Assembly (NCBI RefSeq): GCF_000159955.1
Contig: NZ_GG695979.1
Coordinates: 148,055-155,703 of the forward strand
Source: Paenibacillus sp. oral taxon 786 str. D14
GTDB lineage: Bacteria; Bacillota; Bacilli; Paenibacillales; Paenibacillaceae
Reading direction: 5' to 3'
Length of the DNA stretch: 7,649 bases
Every line of letters begins with the position of its first letter. Position 1 is the first letter of the stretch. The notes beneath the pieces were generated by a model. That model had not been told where the DNA came from. It ran no database searches and saw only the letters and a program-made list of their open reading frames with translations. Below, one piece after another: positions 1 to 7,503 of the stretch. The position numbers and the translations under genes are program-made.

Positions 1-204
1 TCAGGAGCCGCCGCCAAGACCGCCCCCGGCGATTTCAGCGCCGGGGACAAGGTCGCCCACGCCAAGTGGGGCGTGGGCACGGTCGTTGCCATCAAAGGCA
101 CCGGCAACGACACGGAGCTGCAGATCGCTTTCCCCGCACCGGTGGGGGTCAAGCGGCTGCTGGCCGGATTCGCTCCGATCACGAAGGTGACCGACGGCGA
201 GTGA
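1..204 (+). CDS. pcrA: C-terminal end of PcrA/UvrD-type ATP-dependent DNA helicase (partial, 5' end outside window)
   Basis: Only the last 67 codons are present, read from base 1 in frame 1 to a TGA at 202-204. The fragment holds the small C-terminal domain that closes PcrA helicases. It has a GDKVAHAKWGVGTVV stretch, then a basic segment (GVKRLL) and FAPITKV just before the end. In the family this Tudor-like domain follows the helicase core and contacts RNA polymerase; the 3'-5' DNA-unwinding motor itself lies outside the window. Immediate linkage to ligA matches the pcrA-ligA order of Bacilli and supports PcrA over another UvrD-like protein. The segment just before this domain (rich in Ala, Lys, Thr, Gly) is the usual variable linker. 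The frame is uninterrupted and the ending looks normal. Confidence 0.88.
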   Translation, partial: SGAAAKTAPGDFSAGDKVAHAKWGVGTVVAIKGTGNDTELQIAFPAPVGVKRLLAGFAPITKVTDGE

Positions 205-284
205 CCGATGGCGGATAACCGAGTATATTTGCCTCAATCCGGGGAAGGTTGAGGAGAATAGAGGTGGGGTGGGCTCCATCAGTA

Positions 285-483
285 GAAAATAAGGGTAATT
301 TATGTCCTTATGATCATTGAATCGGGCCTTCCTCGTGAAATAAGACCATTTTATGTTCTTATTTTGCTCCTATGGCCCAGATTTGCTTGGATTGGCTAGG
401 GATAGCGCCATATTTTTCCCTTATTCTCCGCAAACTAGCGTATTCCCGATAAATAGCGGTAAAAAATACCCTTAAGATCATGG
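285..483. repeat. Cluster of degenerate hairpin-forming intergenic repeats
   Basis: Two hairpin units of the same design lie 51 bp apart. Unit 1 (289-311) has arms ATAAGG and CCTTAT around an 11-nt loop. Unit 2 (338-364) has arms AAATAAGA and TCTTATTT around an 11-nt loop. Both loops end in TTTATGT. The segment 453-483 matches 289-319 at 22 of 31 aligned positions, including the shared ends CCTTA and GATCAT, so it looks like a decayed direct copy. A half copy in the opposite orientation (CCCTTATT at 418-425) is the exact complement of 288-295. The pattern resembles a small dispersed palindromic repeat family; whether copies occur elsewhere in the genome cannot be seen here. Confidence 0.5.
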
Positions 484-519
484 GCGGCACATAGTGCACT
501 TGCCCCAATCGCTTAACCT

Positions 520-548
520 ACGGAGTGAACCCAATCGGGTTCCTCCGT
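520..548 (+). promoter_or_regulatory. Stable hairpin just upstream of the ligA ribosome-binding site
   Basis: ACGGAG (520-525) pairs with CTCCGT (543-548), and GAACCC (527-532) pairs with GGGTTC (537-542). This gives a 12-bp stem with one bulged T at 526 and an AATC loop. No T-run follows, so it is unlikely to be a classical terminator. It sits about 25 nt before the ligA Shine-Dalgarno sequence and would lie in the mRNA leader if transcription starts upstream. A role in mRNA stability or in control of ligA translation is inference. Confidence 0.45.
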
Positions 549-560
549 TGCTATACATAA

Positions 561-2609
<2,049 letters not shown>

Positions 2610-2650
2610 AAATCAGAACGCATAGAGAGCTTACACCAATTCCTTTTCCT

Positions 2651-2700
2651 ATCCCTGAGCACATCTGCGGACATCCGCGGGTGGGTTCGGGGATTTTTTT
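2651..2700 (+). terminator. Intrinsic terminator of the pcrA-ligA unit
   Basis: A long hairpin is followed by seven T residues (2694-2700). The inner stem pairs 2662-2670 with 2675-2683 around an ACAT loop, and the outer stem pairs 2651-2660 with 2685-2694. They are separated by a single A/G mismatch. About 19 pairs form in all, some of them G-T. This cleanly separates ligA from the radical SAM gene downstream. Confidence 0.9.
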
Positions 2701-2820
2701 GCGGCCAGCGATCACAAAAGTGACGAGAATCATGGCAAACCAGCGGCGTTTTCTTCATCATAGGGCGGTGGACCGGAGGGTTCGATAGTTAAATATCATC
2801 ATAAAAAGGATGGAGAACAC
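2701..2820 (+). other. Leader of the radical SAM/peptide unit, no clear promoter
   Basis: Because a strong terminator precedes it, this 120-bp stretch should hold the promoter of the downstream unit, but no sigma-A pair at normal spacing is visible. Candidate -10 elements are TTAAAT (2789-2794) and TATCAT (2794-2799), both without a fitting -35. A small dyad, TCAC-N4-GTGA, lies at 2712-2723. The ribosome-binding site of the next gene is GGAG at 2812-2815, five nt before the ATG. A non-sigma-A or activator-dependent promoter is possible but is only inference. Confidence 0.35.
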
Positions 2821-4188
2821 ATGAATCACGATGCGTTACAGTGGAAGCCTTCGCGCTTTAATGCGCACAGCGAAACCGATGACGGCGGACTGATGCTGTA
2901 CAACAGCTACACCGGGGCGATTGCCGCCTGTTCGCCTGCCGAACGGAATCAGGTTCTGGAGTGGCTGACCCCGGCCGCGCCCGTTCCTGAACCTGCGCCT
3001 CCGCTGTACGAATCGCTGATTGAACAGGGGTTCCTTGTCCCCGGCGATACGGACGAATTGCGGCGTGCCTTGTTCCTGCATCAATCCATGCATGCGCAGG
3101 ATGCGATGCATCTGGTATTACTGGTGACGGAGGCGTGCAATTTCCGTTGCACGTATTGTTATGAATCGTTTCCTCGGGCGACGATGCGCGAGGAGGTGAT
3201 CCGGGGGCTGGAGGCTTATATGGCTGAGCGCGCCCGCACGCTGAAGCAGCTGACGATCAGCTGGCACGGCGGAGAGCCGCTGTTGGTCCCACATGTCATT
3301 GAACGATTATCCCGTTCGTTCATGGCCGCCTGCGAGGCAAACGGAGCGGTATACGGCGCGGAAATGTCGACAAACGGATATTATTTGACACGTGACAGAT
3401 TCGAGCAGATGCTGGATCTTCGCGTGGAGCGATTTATGGTGACGCTGGATGGAGAAGGCGAAACGCACAACGCCCGCCGCGGCCTGAACGGAGGCGGGGA
3501 CACCTACCAAACCATCGTAAATAATTTAATGTCATTAAAAGAGGTAGACCGGCCGTTTGAAATCAATTTGCGCGTGAACTTCGATAACAGCAATCTGGAG
3601 GAGGTTTCCCGGTTCATCCCGGTGCTTCGCGATTTATTTGGGGATGATCCGCGGTTTAAAGTTTATTTTCGCCCCGTTGGGTGTATGGGCGGGGAGAACG
3701 ATCTCAATCTGCCGGTATGCGATGAGCGAACGAAAGATCGCAGCATTTGGGCTTTCAACGAGCAAGCGATCGCTGAAGGGCTTACGGTCAGTTCGTTTAT
3801 CTCGGATATTTTGCTGCCAACGGGAGCGGTTTGTTATGCAGCGAAGCCCAACTCCTTGATTGTTGGATCGGACGGTATGCTGTATAAGTGCTCGGTTGCA
3901 CTGGAGCAGGACAATAACCGCTTAGGCCGGATTTATGAGGACGGCACGATGGATCTCGATGTTGACAAGCTGGCGCTGTGGACGACTTCCGGCGAGGAGA
4001 CGGATGAGAAATGCCAGGCTTGTTTCTTCCGGCCGGCCTGCCAAGGGAACCACTGCCCGCTGTACCGGATGCGGACGGGGAATCGCCCTTGCTCTTATGA
4101 GAAACGTCAAATCAAAAAGACCTTGCGCACGATTTGGCTGCAAGCGCAGCGGGAAGCGACGGCTCCTACTTCCGAAGCTTTGTCTTAA
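2821..4188 (+). CDS. Radical SAM/SPASM protein, probable RiPP peptide maturase
   Basis: This 455-residue enzyme has a radical SAM core with the [4Fe-4S] motif C106-X3-C110-X2-C113 (ACNFRCTYCYE) and the SAM-contact motif WHGGEP (148-153). Its C-terminal SPASM domain has C338-X13-G-X4-C357, then C398-X2-C401-X5-C407-X4-C412-X11-C424, enough for auxiliary Fe-S clusters. Such enzymes make radical modifications on peptides or proteins; relatives include AlbA-type and sulfatase-maturating enzymes. Residues 1 to about 75 precede the barrel and have the pattern LMLYNSYTGAI (24-34) with a closing LIEQGFLV, as in N-terminal peptide-recognition domains of RiPP maturases. The gene lies between two strong terminators with one small downstream ORF, its likely substrate. 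The C407-X4-C412 spacing is one residue longer than the common SPASM pattern. It could instead act on a protein encoded elsewhere. The radical SAM/SPASM assignment is firm; the RiPP role is inferred. Confidence 0.9.
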   Translation: MNHDALQWKPSRFNAHSETDDGGLMLYNSYTGAIAACSPAERNQVLEWLTPAAPVPEPAPPLYESLIEQGFLVPGDTDELRRALFLHQSMHAQDAMHLVLLVTEACNFRCTYCYESFPRATMREEVIRGLEAYMAERARTLKQLTISWHGGEPLLVPHVIERLSRSFMAACEANGAVYGAEMSTNGYYLTRDRFEQMLDLRVERFMVTLDGEGETHNARRGLNGGGDTYQTIVNNLMSLKEVDRPFEINLRVNFDNSNLEEVSRFIPVLRDLFGDDPRFKVYFRPVGCMGGENDLNLPVCDERTKDRSIWAFNEQAIAEGLTVSSFISDILLPTGAVCYAAKPNSLIVGSDGMLYKCSVALEQDNNRLGRIYEDGTMDLDVDKLALWTTSGEETDEKCQACFFRPACQGNHCPLYRMRTGNRPCSYEKRQIKKTLRTIWLQAQREATAPTSEALS

Positions 4189-4225
4189 CGGTGTTGGGGG
4201 GCGCCTAGTTCCTGTACACCCTAGC

Positions 4226-4236
4226 AAGGAGGTGAT
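4226..4236 (+). promoter_or_regulatory. Near-perfect Shine-Dalgarno sequence of the small peptide ORF
   Basis: AAGGAGGTGAT complements the 3' end of 16S rRNA over about ten bases, and its GGAGG core ends eight nt before the ATG at 4241. It is much stronger than the GGAG used by the enzyme gene just upstream. This decides the start codon and suggests that far more peptide than enzyme is made. Short complementary segments surround it: GCCTA at 4203-4207 can pair with TAGGC at 4236-4240, and GGTGT at 4190-4194 with ACACC at 4216-4220. Their significance is unknown. Confidence 0.85.
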
Positions 4237-4240
4237 AGGC

Positions 4241-4324
4241 ATGAAGGTCATCCGTTCCGCGGCACAGCCCGCACACGTCAAAACCGGCCGGGTATCCAAA
4301 TCCGTTCCGGGTAACCTGAGCTAA
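4241..4324 (+). CDS. 27-residue basic peptide, putative RiPP precursor for the radical SAM maturase
   Basis: A 27-codon ORF (ATG 4241, TAA 4322-4324) starts 52 nt after the maturase stop, behind an almost ideal ribosome-binding site. It is followed after 21 nt by a strong terminator. It fills the place where radical SAM RiPP units carry their precursor. The peptide begins MKVIRSAAQPAH and continues with K14, T15, G16, R17, S19, K20, S21, P23, G24 and N25, ending in Leu-Ser. It has five Lys/Arg and one His. It has no Asp or Glu, no Cys, and no Trp, Tyr or Phe. It carries no signal peptide, membrane segment or double-glycine leader; a G24-N25 step is the nearest thing to a cleavage site. The likely modification is unknown; epimerisation or cross-linking at unactivated carbons would fit the composition. 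I do not recognise a family. It is real as an ORF with good translation signals; its role as a precursor is inferred from position. Confidence 0.72.
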   Translation: MKVIRSAAQPAHVKTGRVSKSVPGNLS

Positions 4325-4345
4325 TCTGATCTCGCTCATCTATAG

Positions 4346-4390
4346 ACCGATTCTCAAGGCAGGTAGCTGCAAAGAGGGTCGGTTTTTTTT
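4346..4390 (+). terminator. Intrinsic terminator ending the maturase-peptide unit
   Basis: ACCGATTCTC (4346-4355) pairs with GAGGGTCGGT (4374-4383) over ten positions, two of them G-T. The loop holds a small inner stem (GCAG 4359-4362 with CTGC 4367-4370). Eight T residues (4383-4390) follow. It lies 21 nt after the peptide stop codon, so the peptide ORF is the last gene of this transcript and the lipoprotein gene downstream is a separate unit. Confidence 0.92.
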
Positions 4391-4470
4391 ACCAAAATAT
4401 GAAACTATCACTACTTACATACGTTATTATCATAGAGTCATCATTAAAAAACATTCATTTGGAGGTCGTA

Positions 4471-5931
4471 ATGAAGAGGGACAAGTTCATGAAGGGGCTG
4501 CTGATTGTACTGGCCTGCATGCTGTTTGCAGGTTGTACCAGCCGCCCTGCGCAGGAGAAGGAGCAAACGTCGAGCTTTAAAATCATGTTTTGGGATGAAC
4601 AGTACTTTTTTCAGCAATACGGTGATTTATTCGCGATCGGGCACCCGAACGTAAATATCGAAGTGGTCAACATGAACAGCATCTACAACAGCTCGAATGG
4701 TGAGCAGATCGATTATGAGAAAGCCTTCTCTGATTTCCTCGAGAAAGAACAGCCGGACGTCATCCTATTGGACTCCAGCAACTACGAGAAATTCGTGAAT
4801 GATGGGAAGCTCATGGAACTGGATACGTTCATCGCGCGGGATAAATATGATACGGAGAGCATTTATCCGGCGCTCATCGAATTGCTGAAGGAGAAAGGCG
4901 GCGGCAAGTTATACGGGCTGGCTCCGACCTTTAGCGGCAACGCGATTTTTTATAACGCCGATTTGTTTGCGAAATATGGTATCGAACTTCCGCATGACGG
5001 GATGACCTGGCAGGAAATTCTCGACTTGGCGCGTCGCTTCCCAACGGAAGGGGATAAGGATACCCGCGTCTATGGATTTGGAGTGCAATACGGGATGTCG
5101 ATGGAAAATCTGGCCTCGTACATTGCATCCGCCCAGGGGTTGCAGTTCTTGAATCCGGACACGATGAAGGTAACGATCAATACGGATTCCTGGAAACAAA
5201 CGTATAAGCTGGCGATGGATGCAATTGACTCCAAAGCGATTTATATTCCCGACGAAAATGGCTTCCAAGGCGGGACGATGGAAGAGTACTATAAGAGCCG
5301 GCCTTTCTTGATGGGACGGGTGGCTATGTCTGTGGAAAGCCCCTACTTATTGCAAGACATGAAGCAGGCTCAGGATGTCATTACAGATTACAAGCCATTC
5401 CAGCTTGGTGTTGCTGCCGGGCCGGTGGATCCTGCCGATCCTCAGACGACACGGTCTTTGTACTTTAGCGATATCTTCGCGATCCGGGCCAATTCGCCAA
5501 ATGCGGATGCGGCATGGGAGTTTATCAAGTTTATTAATGGTGAAGAATTCGCCAGGGTCAAATCCAGAACGTTGAATAACGGATTGCTGTCCCGGATGGG
5601 GATTTCCACCGAATACAACGGGGTCAACCTGGAGGCTTTCTATAAACTGAAACCGAAGTTCGATTCGAATTCAAGCCGCGACTACGCGAAAATACCAGAC
5701 GATTTCTATATGCAATACCAGCCGATTCTGGAGCGAGAGATGAAGCTAGCTCAGGAGAAGAAGAAATCGATTGATGAAGCCCTGCAAACAGTGCAGGATG
5801 AGGCTCAAGCGTTGTTGGACAAGGCGTTGAAGGATGAAGCGGCGAAGAAGGGCACTGAAGGTAACGCGGAATCCGACGCGTCCGGAGTAACAACGGAGGG
5901 TGCGGAGACGTCCGAGAGCTCGGGTCAATAG
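4471..5931 (+). CDS. Extracellular solute-binding lipoprotein (ABC transporter, family 1)
   Basis: This 486-residue protein has a lipoprotein signal peptide: a basic start with K2, R3, K5 and K8, a hydrophobic core (9-20), and a lipobox ending at C22 (FAGC). It would be anchored outside the membrane. The mature part resembles sugar-type (MalE-like) binding proteins, with KIMFWDEQYF near the start, a central FLMGRVAMSVESPYLL, and the typical DAAWEFIKFINGEEFARV near the end. The natural ligand is unknown. Translation starts at ATG 4471, with GGAGG five nt away (4461-4465). An in-frame ATG at 4399 lacks a ribosome-binding site and would spoil the signal peptide. No permease or ATPase genes are adjacent, so it is an orphan that must use components encoded elsewhere or act as a sensor subunit. 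The last 70 or so residues are a Lys/Glu/Ala-rich helix followed by a polar Ser/Glu/Gly tail (461-486). A TATTAT at 4425-4430 may be its -10, but no -35 is evident. Confidence 0.88.
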   Translation: MKRDKFMKGLLIVLACMLFAGCTSRPAQEKEQTSSFKIMFWDEQYFFQQYGDLFAIGHPNVNIEVVNMNSIYNSSNGEQIDYEKAFSDFLEKEQPDVILLDSSNYEKFVNDGKLMELDTFIARDKYDTESIYPALIELLKEKGGGKLYGLAPTFSGNAIFYNADLFAKYGIELPHDGMTWQEILDLARRFPTEGDKDTRVYGFGVQYGMSMENLASYIASAQGLQFLNPDTMKVTINTDSWKQTYKLAMDAIDSKAIYIPDENGFQGGTMEEYYKSRPFLMGRVAMSVESPYLLQDMKQAQDVITDYKPFQLGVAAGPVDPADPQTTRSLYFSDIFAIRANSPNADAAWEFIKFINGEEFARVKSRTLNNGLLSRMGISTEYNGVNLEAFYKLKPKFDSNSSRDYAKIPDDFYMQYQPILEREMKLAQEKKKSIDEALQTVQDEAQALLDKALKDEAAKKGTEGNAESDASGVTTEGAETSESSGQ

Positions 5932-5958
5932 TGGGGTGGCCTGGCCCCCATTCATTTT

Positions 5959-6001
5959 GAGGGTGATTCCTTGCGGAAGCAGGGATCGGCCCTCTTTTTT
6001 T
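5959..6001 (+). terminator. Intrinsic terminator after the solute-binding lipoprotein gene
   Basis: GAGGG (5959-5963) pairs with CCCTC (5990-5994), and GATTCCT (5965-5971) with AGGGATC (5981-5987), joined by a small internal bulge. Seven T residues follow (5995-6001). It begins 27 nt after the stop codon and ends the lipoprotein transcript. Confidence 0.9.
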
Positions 6002-6074
6002 GCGTAACCTGAAATTTCGGAAGATTGCCATCATTCCGGTCGATTGCTTGGGGTTTTGCGGGAGGGTTATATCG

Positions 6075-6080
6075 TATAAT
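6075..6080 (+). promoter_or_regulatory. Perfect -10 element (TATAAT) for the MFS transporter gene
   Basis: TATAAT lies 30 bp before the MFS start codon and after the previous terminator. The -35 region at 17-bp spacing is GGTTTT (6052-6057), a poor match to TTGACA, and there is no TG extension. The promoter may therefore be weak or need an activator. A start point near 6087 leaves a leader of about 24 nt holding the ribosome-binding site GAGGAG (6099-6104). Confidence 0.6.
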
Positions 6081-6110
6081 TTTCAAAAGAAAACGGTTGA
6101 GGAGAACGAC

Positions 6111-7349
6111 ATGCCAAATAAGCCAACAATGCGAAATGTGCCAAATGCAAAATGGGTCATCAACCTCCTGGTCTTCATCTGCTTTATGGATTTATTTATC
6201 CAGCTTCCGGTTATGGGACCTCTAGCGCTGAGCCTTGGGGCGAGTTCGTTTCAAATCGGGCTTGCCGTGGGGATGTACTCCCTGACCAATATGATAGGGA
6301 ACATGCTGGCGGGGTTCTGGATTGACCGGTATGGAGGGAAAAAAGTTCTGCTCGCCGGTTTGGTTTCGACGGCCGGAATTCTGTTGCTGTACACGATGGT
6401 TCGGCAGCCTGCTGCGCTTTTGGCGGTTCGCGTCCTGCATGGGCTTGCCGGCGGTTTGTTGGTGCCGAGCGCATTTACGTTGGTATCGCGCGCAGCCCAG
6501 GCTCAGGCCCAGGGGCGATCCATGGCTCTTTCCGGTGCGGCGGTTGGTGTTGCTGCTATTTTGGGACCAGCTTTGGCCGGCATCATGAAAGCAAGTGCGG
6601 GATTGGACGGGTTGTTCGTTGTAGCTTCGGCCTTGCTTTTTTTGGGGGGAGCGCTGGTTGTGTTCGGAAAGCTTCGGGATGGCCGGGATCGGCCAGATGA
6701 CCAGGACGCTTTCTCTATTAGTGCTGCCCAAGCGTTTATGGCTACGCTGCGCAATGAAGCGGCTGCTACGGCTTATTATGGTGCTTTTGCCTTGATGTTT
6801 GCTATGGGGGCACTGACGTATAGCCTTCCTCTTAAAGCGGAAGCGTTAGGCCTGCCCGCCCAAGCTGCCGGGTTGATGCTTAGCGTATTTGGTGTCGTGG
6901 CTATCAACTTGTTTATTTTGCCCAGCAACCGTTGGTTTGATCGGGTATCGCCTCTGCGGTTATGCGCTGCGGGTGGGGGGATCGTAATTCTGTCGCTCTT
7001 GGCTTTGTCGATGATCGGGCAACAAGCGGGGATGTTTGCCGTTATGGCGGTTTACGGATTAGGCTTTGCGTTGCTCTTCCCTTCCTTAAATGCACTGCTC
7101 GTTGGGCATGTTCGTCCGGAACACAAGGGGAAGGCATTTGGAATGTTCTACGCCTTCTTCTCTTTGGGGGTTGTTGCAGGCTCGTCTGGGCTTAGTGCAT
7201 TTACAGGCGATTATGATCTTGTCCTGCGCCTAGCCGCAGGTTTTCTGCTTGTGTCCTGCAGCGGAGTTGGCATTTGGGTGATCCGGCGGAGAAAGCGCGA
7301 ATCAAGGGAAGCAAGTCCTTCGACTAACTCAAGCTTCTTGGTGAAATGA
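6111..7349 (+). CDS. Major facilitator superfamily (MFS) transporter, DHA-type
   Basis: This 412-residue integral membrane protein has alternating hydrophobic segments consistent with 12 transmembrane helices. The loop between helices 2 and 3 carries MFS motif A (G68-X3-D72-R73-Y-G75-G-K77-K78). A charged central loop (LRDGRDRPDDQD) separates the halves, and the C-terminus is basic and cytoplasmic (RRRKR). Motif A and the length fit proton-driven drug/metabolite exporters, but the substrate cannot be read from the sequence. The start at 6111 follows GAGGAG by six nt. A longer frame reaches ATG 6000, but that start lies in the preceding terminator's T-run and upstream of the TATAAT, so it cannot be used. 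The gene stands alone, with no adjacent regulator. It is near the radical SAM/peptide unit but is transcribed separately. Confidence 0.88.
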   Translation: MPNKPTMRNVPNAKWVINLLVFICFMDLFIQLPVMGPLALSLGASSFQIGLAVGMYSLTNMIGNMLAGFWIDRYGGKKVLLAGLVSTAGILLLYTMVRQPAALLAVRVLHGLAGGLLVPSAFTLVSRAAQAQAQGRSMALSGAAVGVAAILGPALAGIMKASAGLDGLFVVASALLFLGGALVVFGKLRDGRDRPDDQDAFSISAAQAFMATLRNEAAATAYYGAFALMFAMGALTYSLPLKAEALGLPAQAAGLMLSVFGVVAINLFILPSNRWFDRVSPLRLCAAGGGIVILSLLALSMIGQQAGMFAVMAVYGLGFALLFPSLNALLVGHVRPEHKGKAFGMFYAFFSLGVVAGSSGLSAFTGDYDLVLRLAAGFLLVSCSGVGIWVIRRRKRESREASPSTNSSFLVK

Positions 7350-7376
7350 CCGCTCGCCATTGGAGAATATTTCATG

Positions 7377-7405
7377 TTGCAAAATGATTTCCGGCGTGAT
7401 AAATT
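7377..7405 (+). promoter_or_regulatory. Possible upstream rRNA promoter P1
   Basis: TTGCAA (7377-7382) and TAAATT (7400-7405) are 17 bp apart, each matching four of six consensus bases. A TG dinucleotide (7397-7398) one base before the -10 makes an extended -10 element. Tandem promoters are common upstream of rRNA operons in Bacilli, so a P1 here about 90 bp before the strong P2 is plausible. No intrinsic terminator separates it from the MFS gene, so some read-through from that gene is possible. Confidence 0.4.
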
Positions 7406-7466
7406 ATTACTTGTCGCTTCGAACGACATGCTGTAGAAAAGCTTTACGAGCTGTCGAAAAAAGAAG

Positions 7467-7495
7467 TTGACATGATTCGACCAAATGAGTATAAT
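7467..7495 (+). promoter_or_regulatory. Consensus sigma-A promoter of an rRNA operon (P2)
   Basis: TTGACA (7467-7472) and TATAAT (7490-7495) both match consensus perfectly with an ideal 17-bp spacer. An A-rich stretch (GAAAAAAGAAG) directly upstream resembles an UP element. A start at G7504, nine bases after the -10, would suit the GTP-initiated, growth-rate-controlled rRNA promoters of Firmicutes. The sequence that follows is a typical 16S leader. Confidence 0.92.
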
Positions 7496-7503
7496 AAATA
7501 ACT

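Noticed and set aside
232..254. Hairpin after pcrA as a terminator
   Set aside because: The stem is short with a bulge and no T-run follows, so an intrinsic terminator is not supported.
2712..2723. TCAC-N4-GTGA dyad as an operator for the maturase unit
   Set aside because: Arms of only four bases are common by chance, and it matches no regulator site I can name with confidence.
3935..4324. 129-codon open frame overlapping the end of the maturase gene and ending with the small peptide
   Set aside because: Its upstream part is an out-of-frame shadow of the maturase gene. Only the last 27 codons have a ribosome-binding site, so the ORF is taken to start at 4241.
4399..4470. Longer N-terminus for the solute-binding lipoprotein
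   Set aside because: ATG 4399 has no ribosome-binding site, while ATG 4471 has GGAGG at good spacing and gives a proper lipoprotein signal peptide.
6000..6110. Longer N-terminus for the MFS transporter
   Set aside because: That start lies within the preceding terminator and upstream of the gene's own TATAAT. The ATG at 6111 has the ribosome-binding site.
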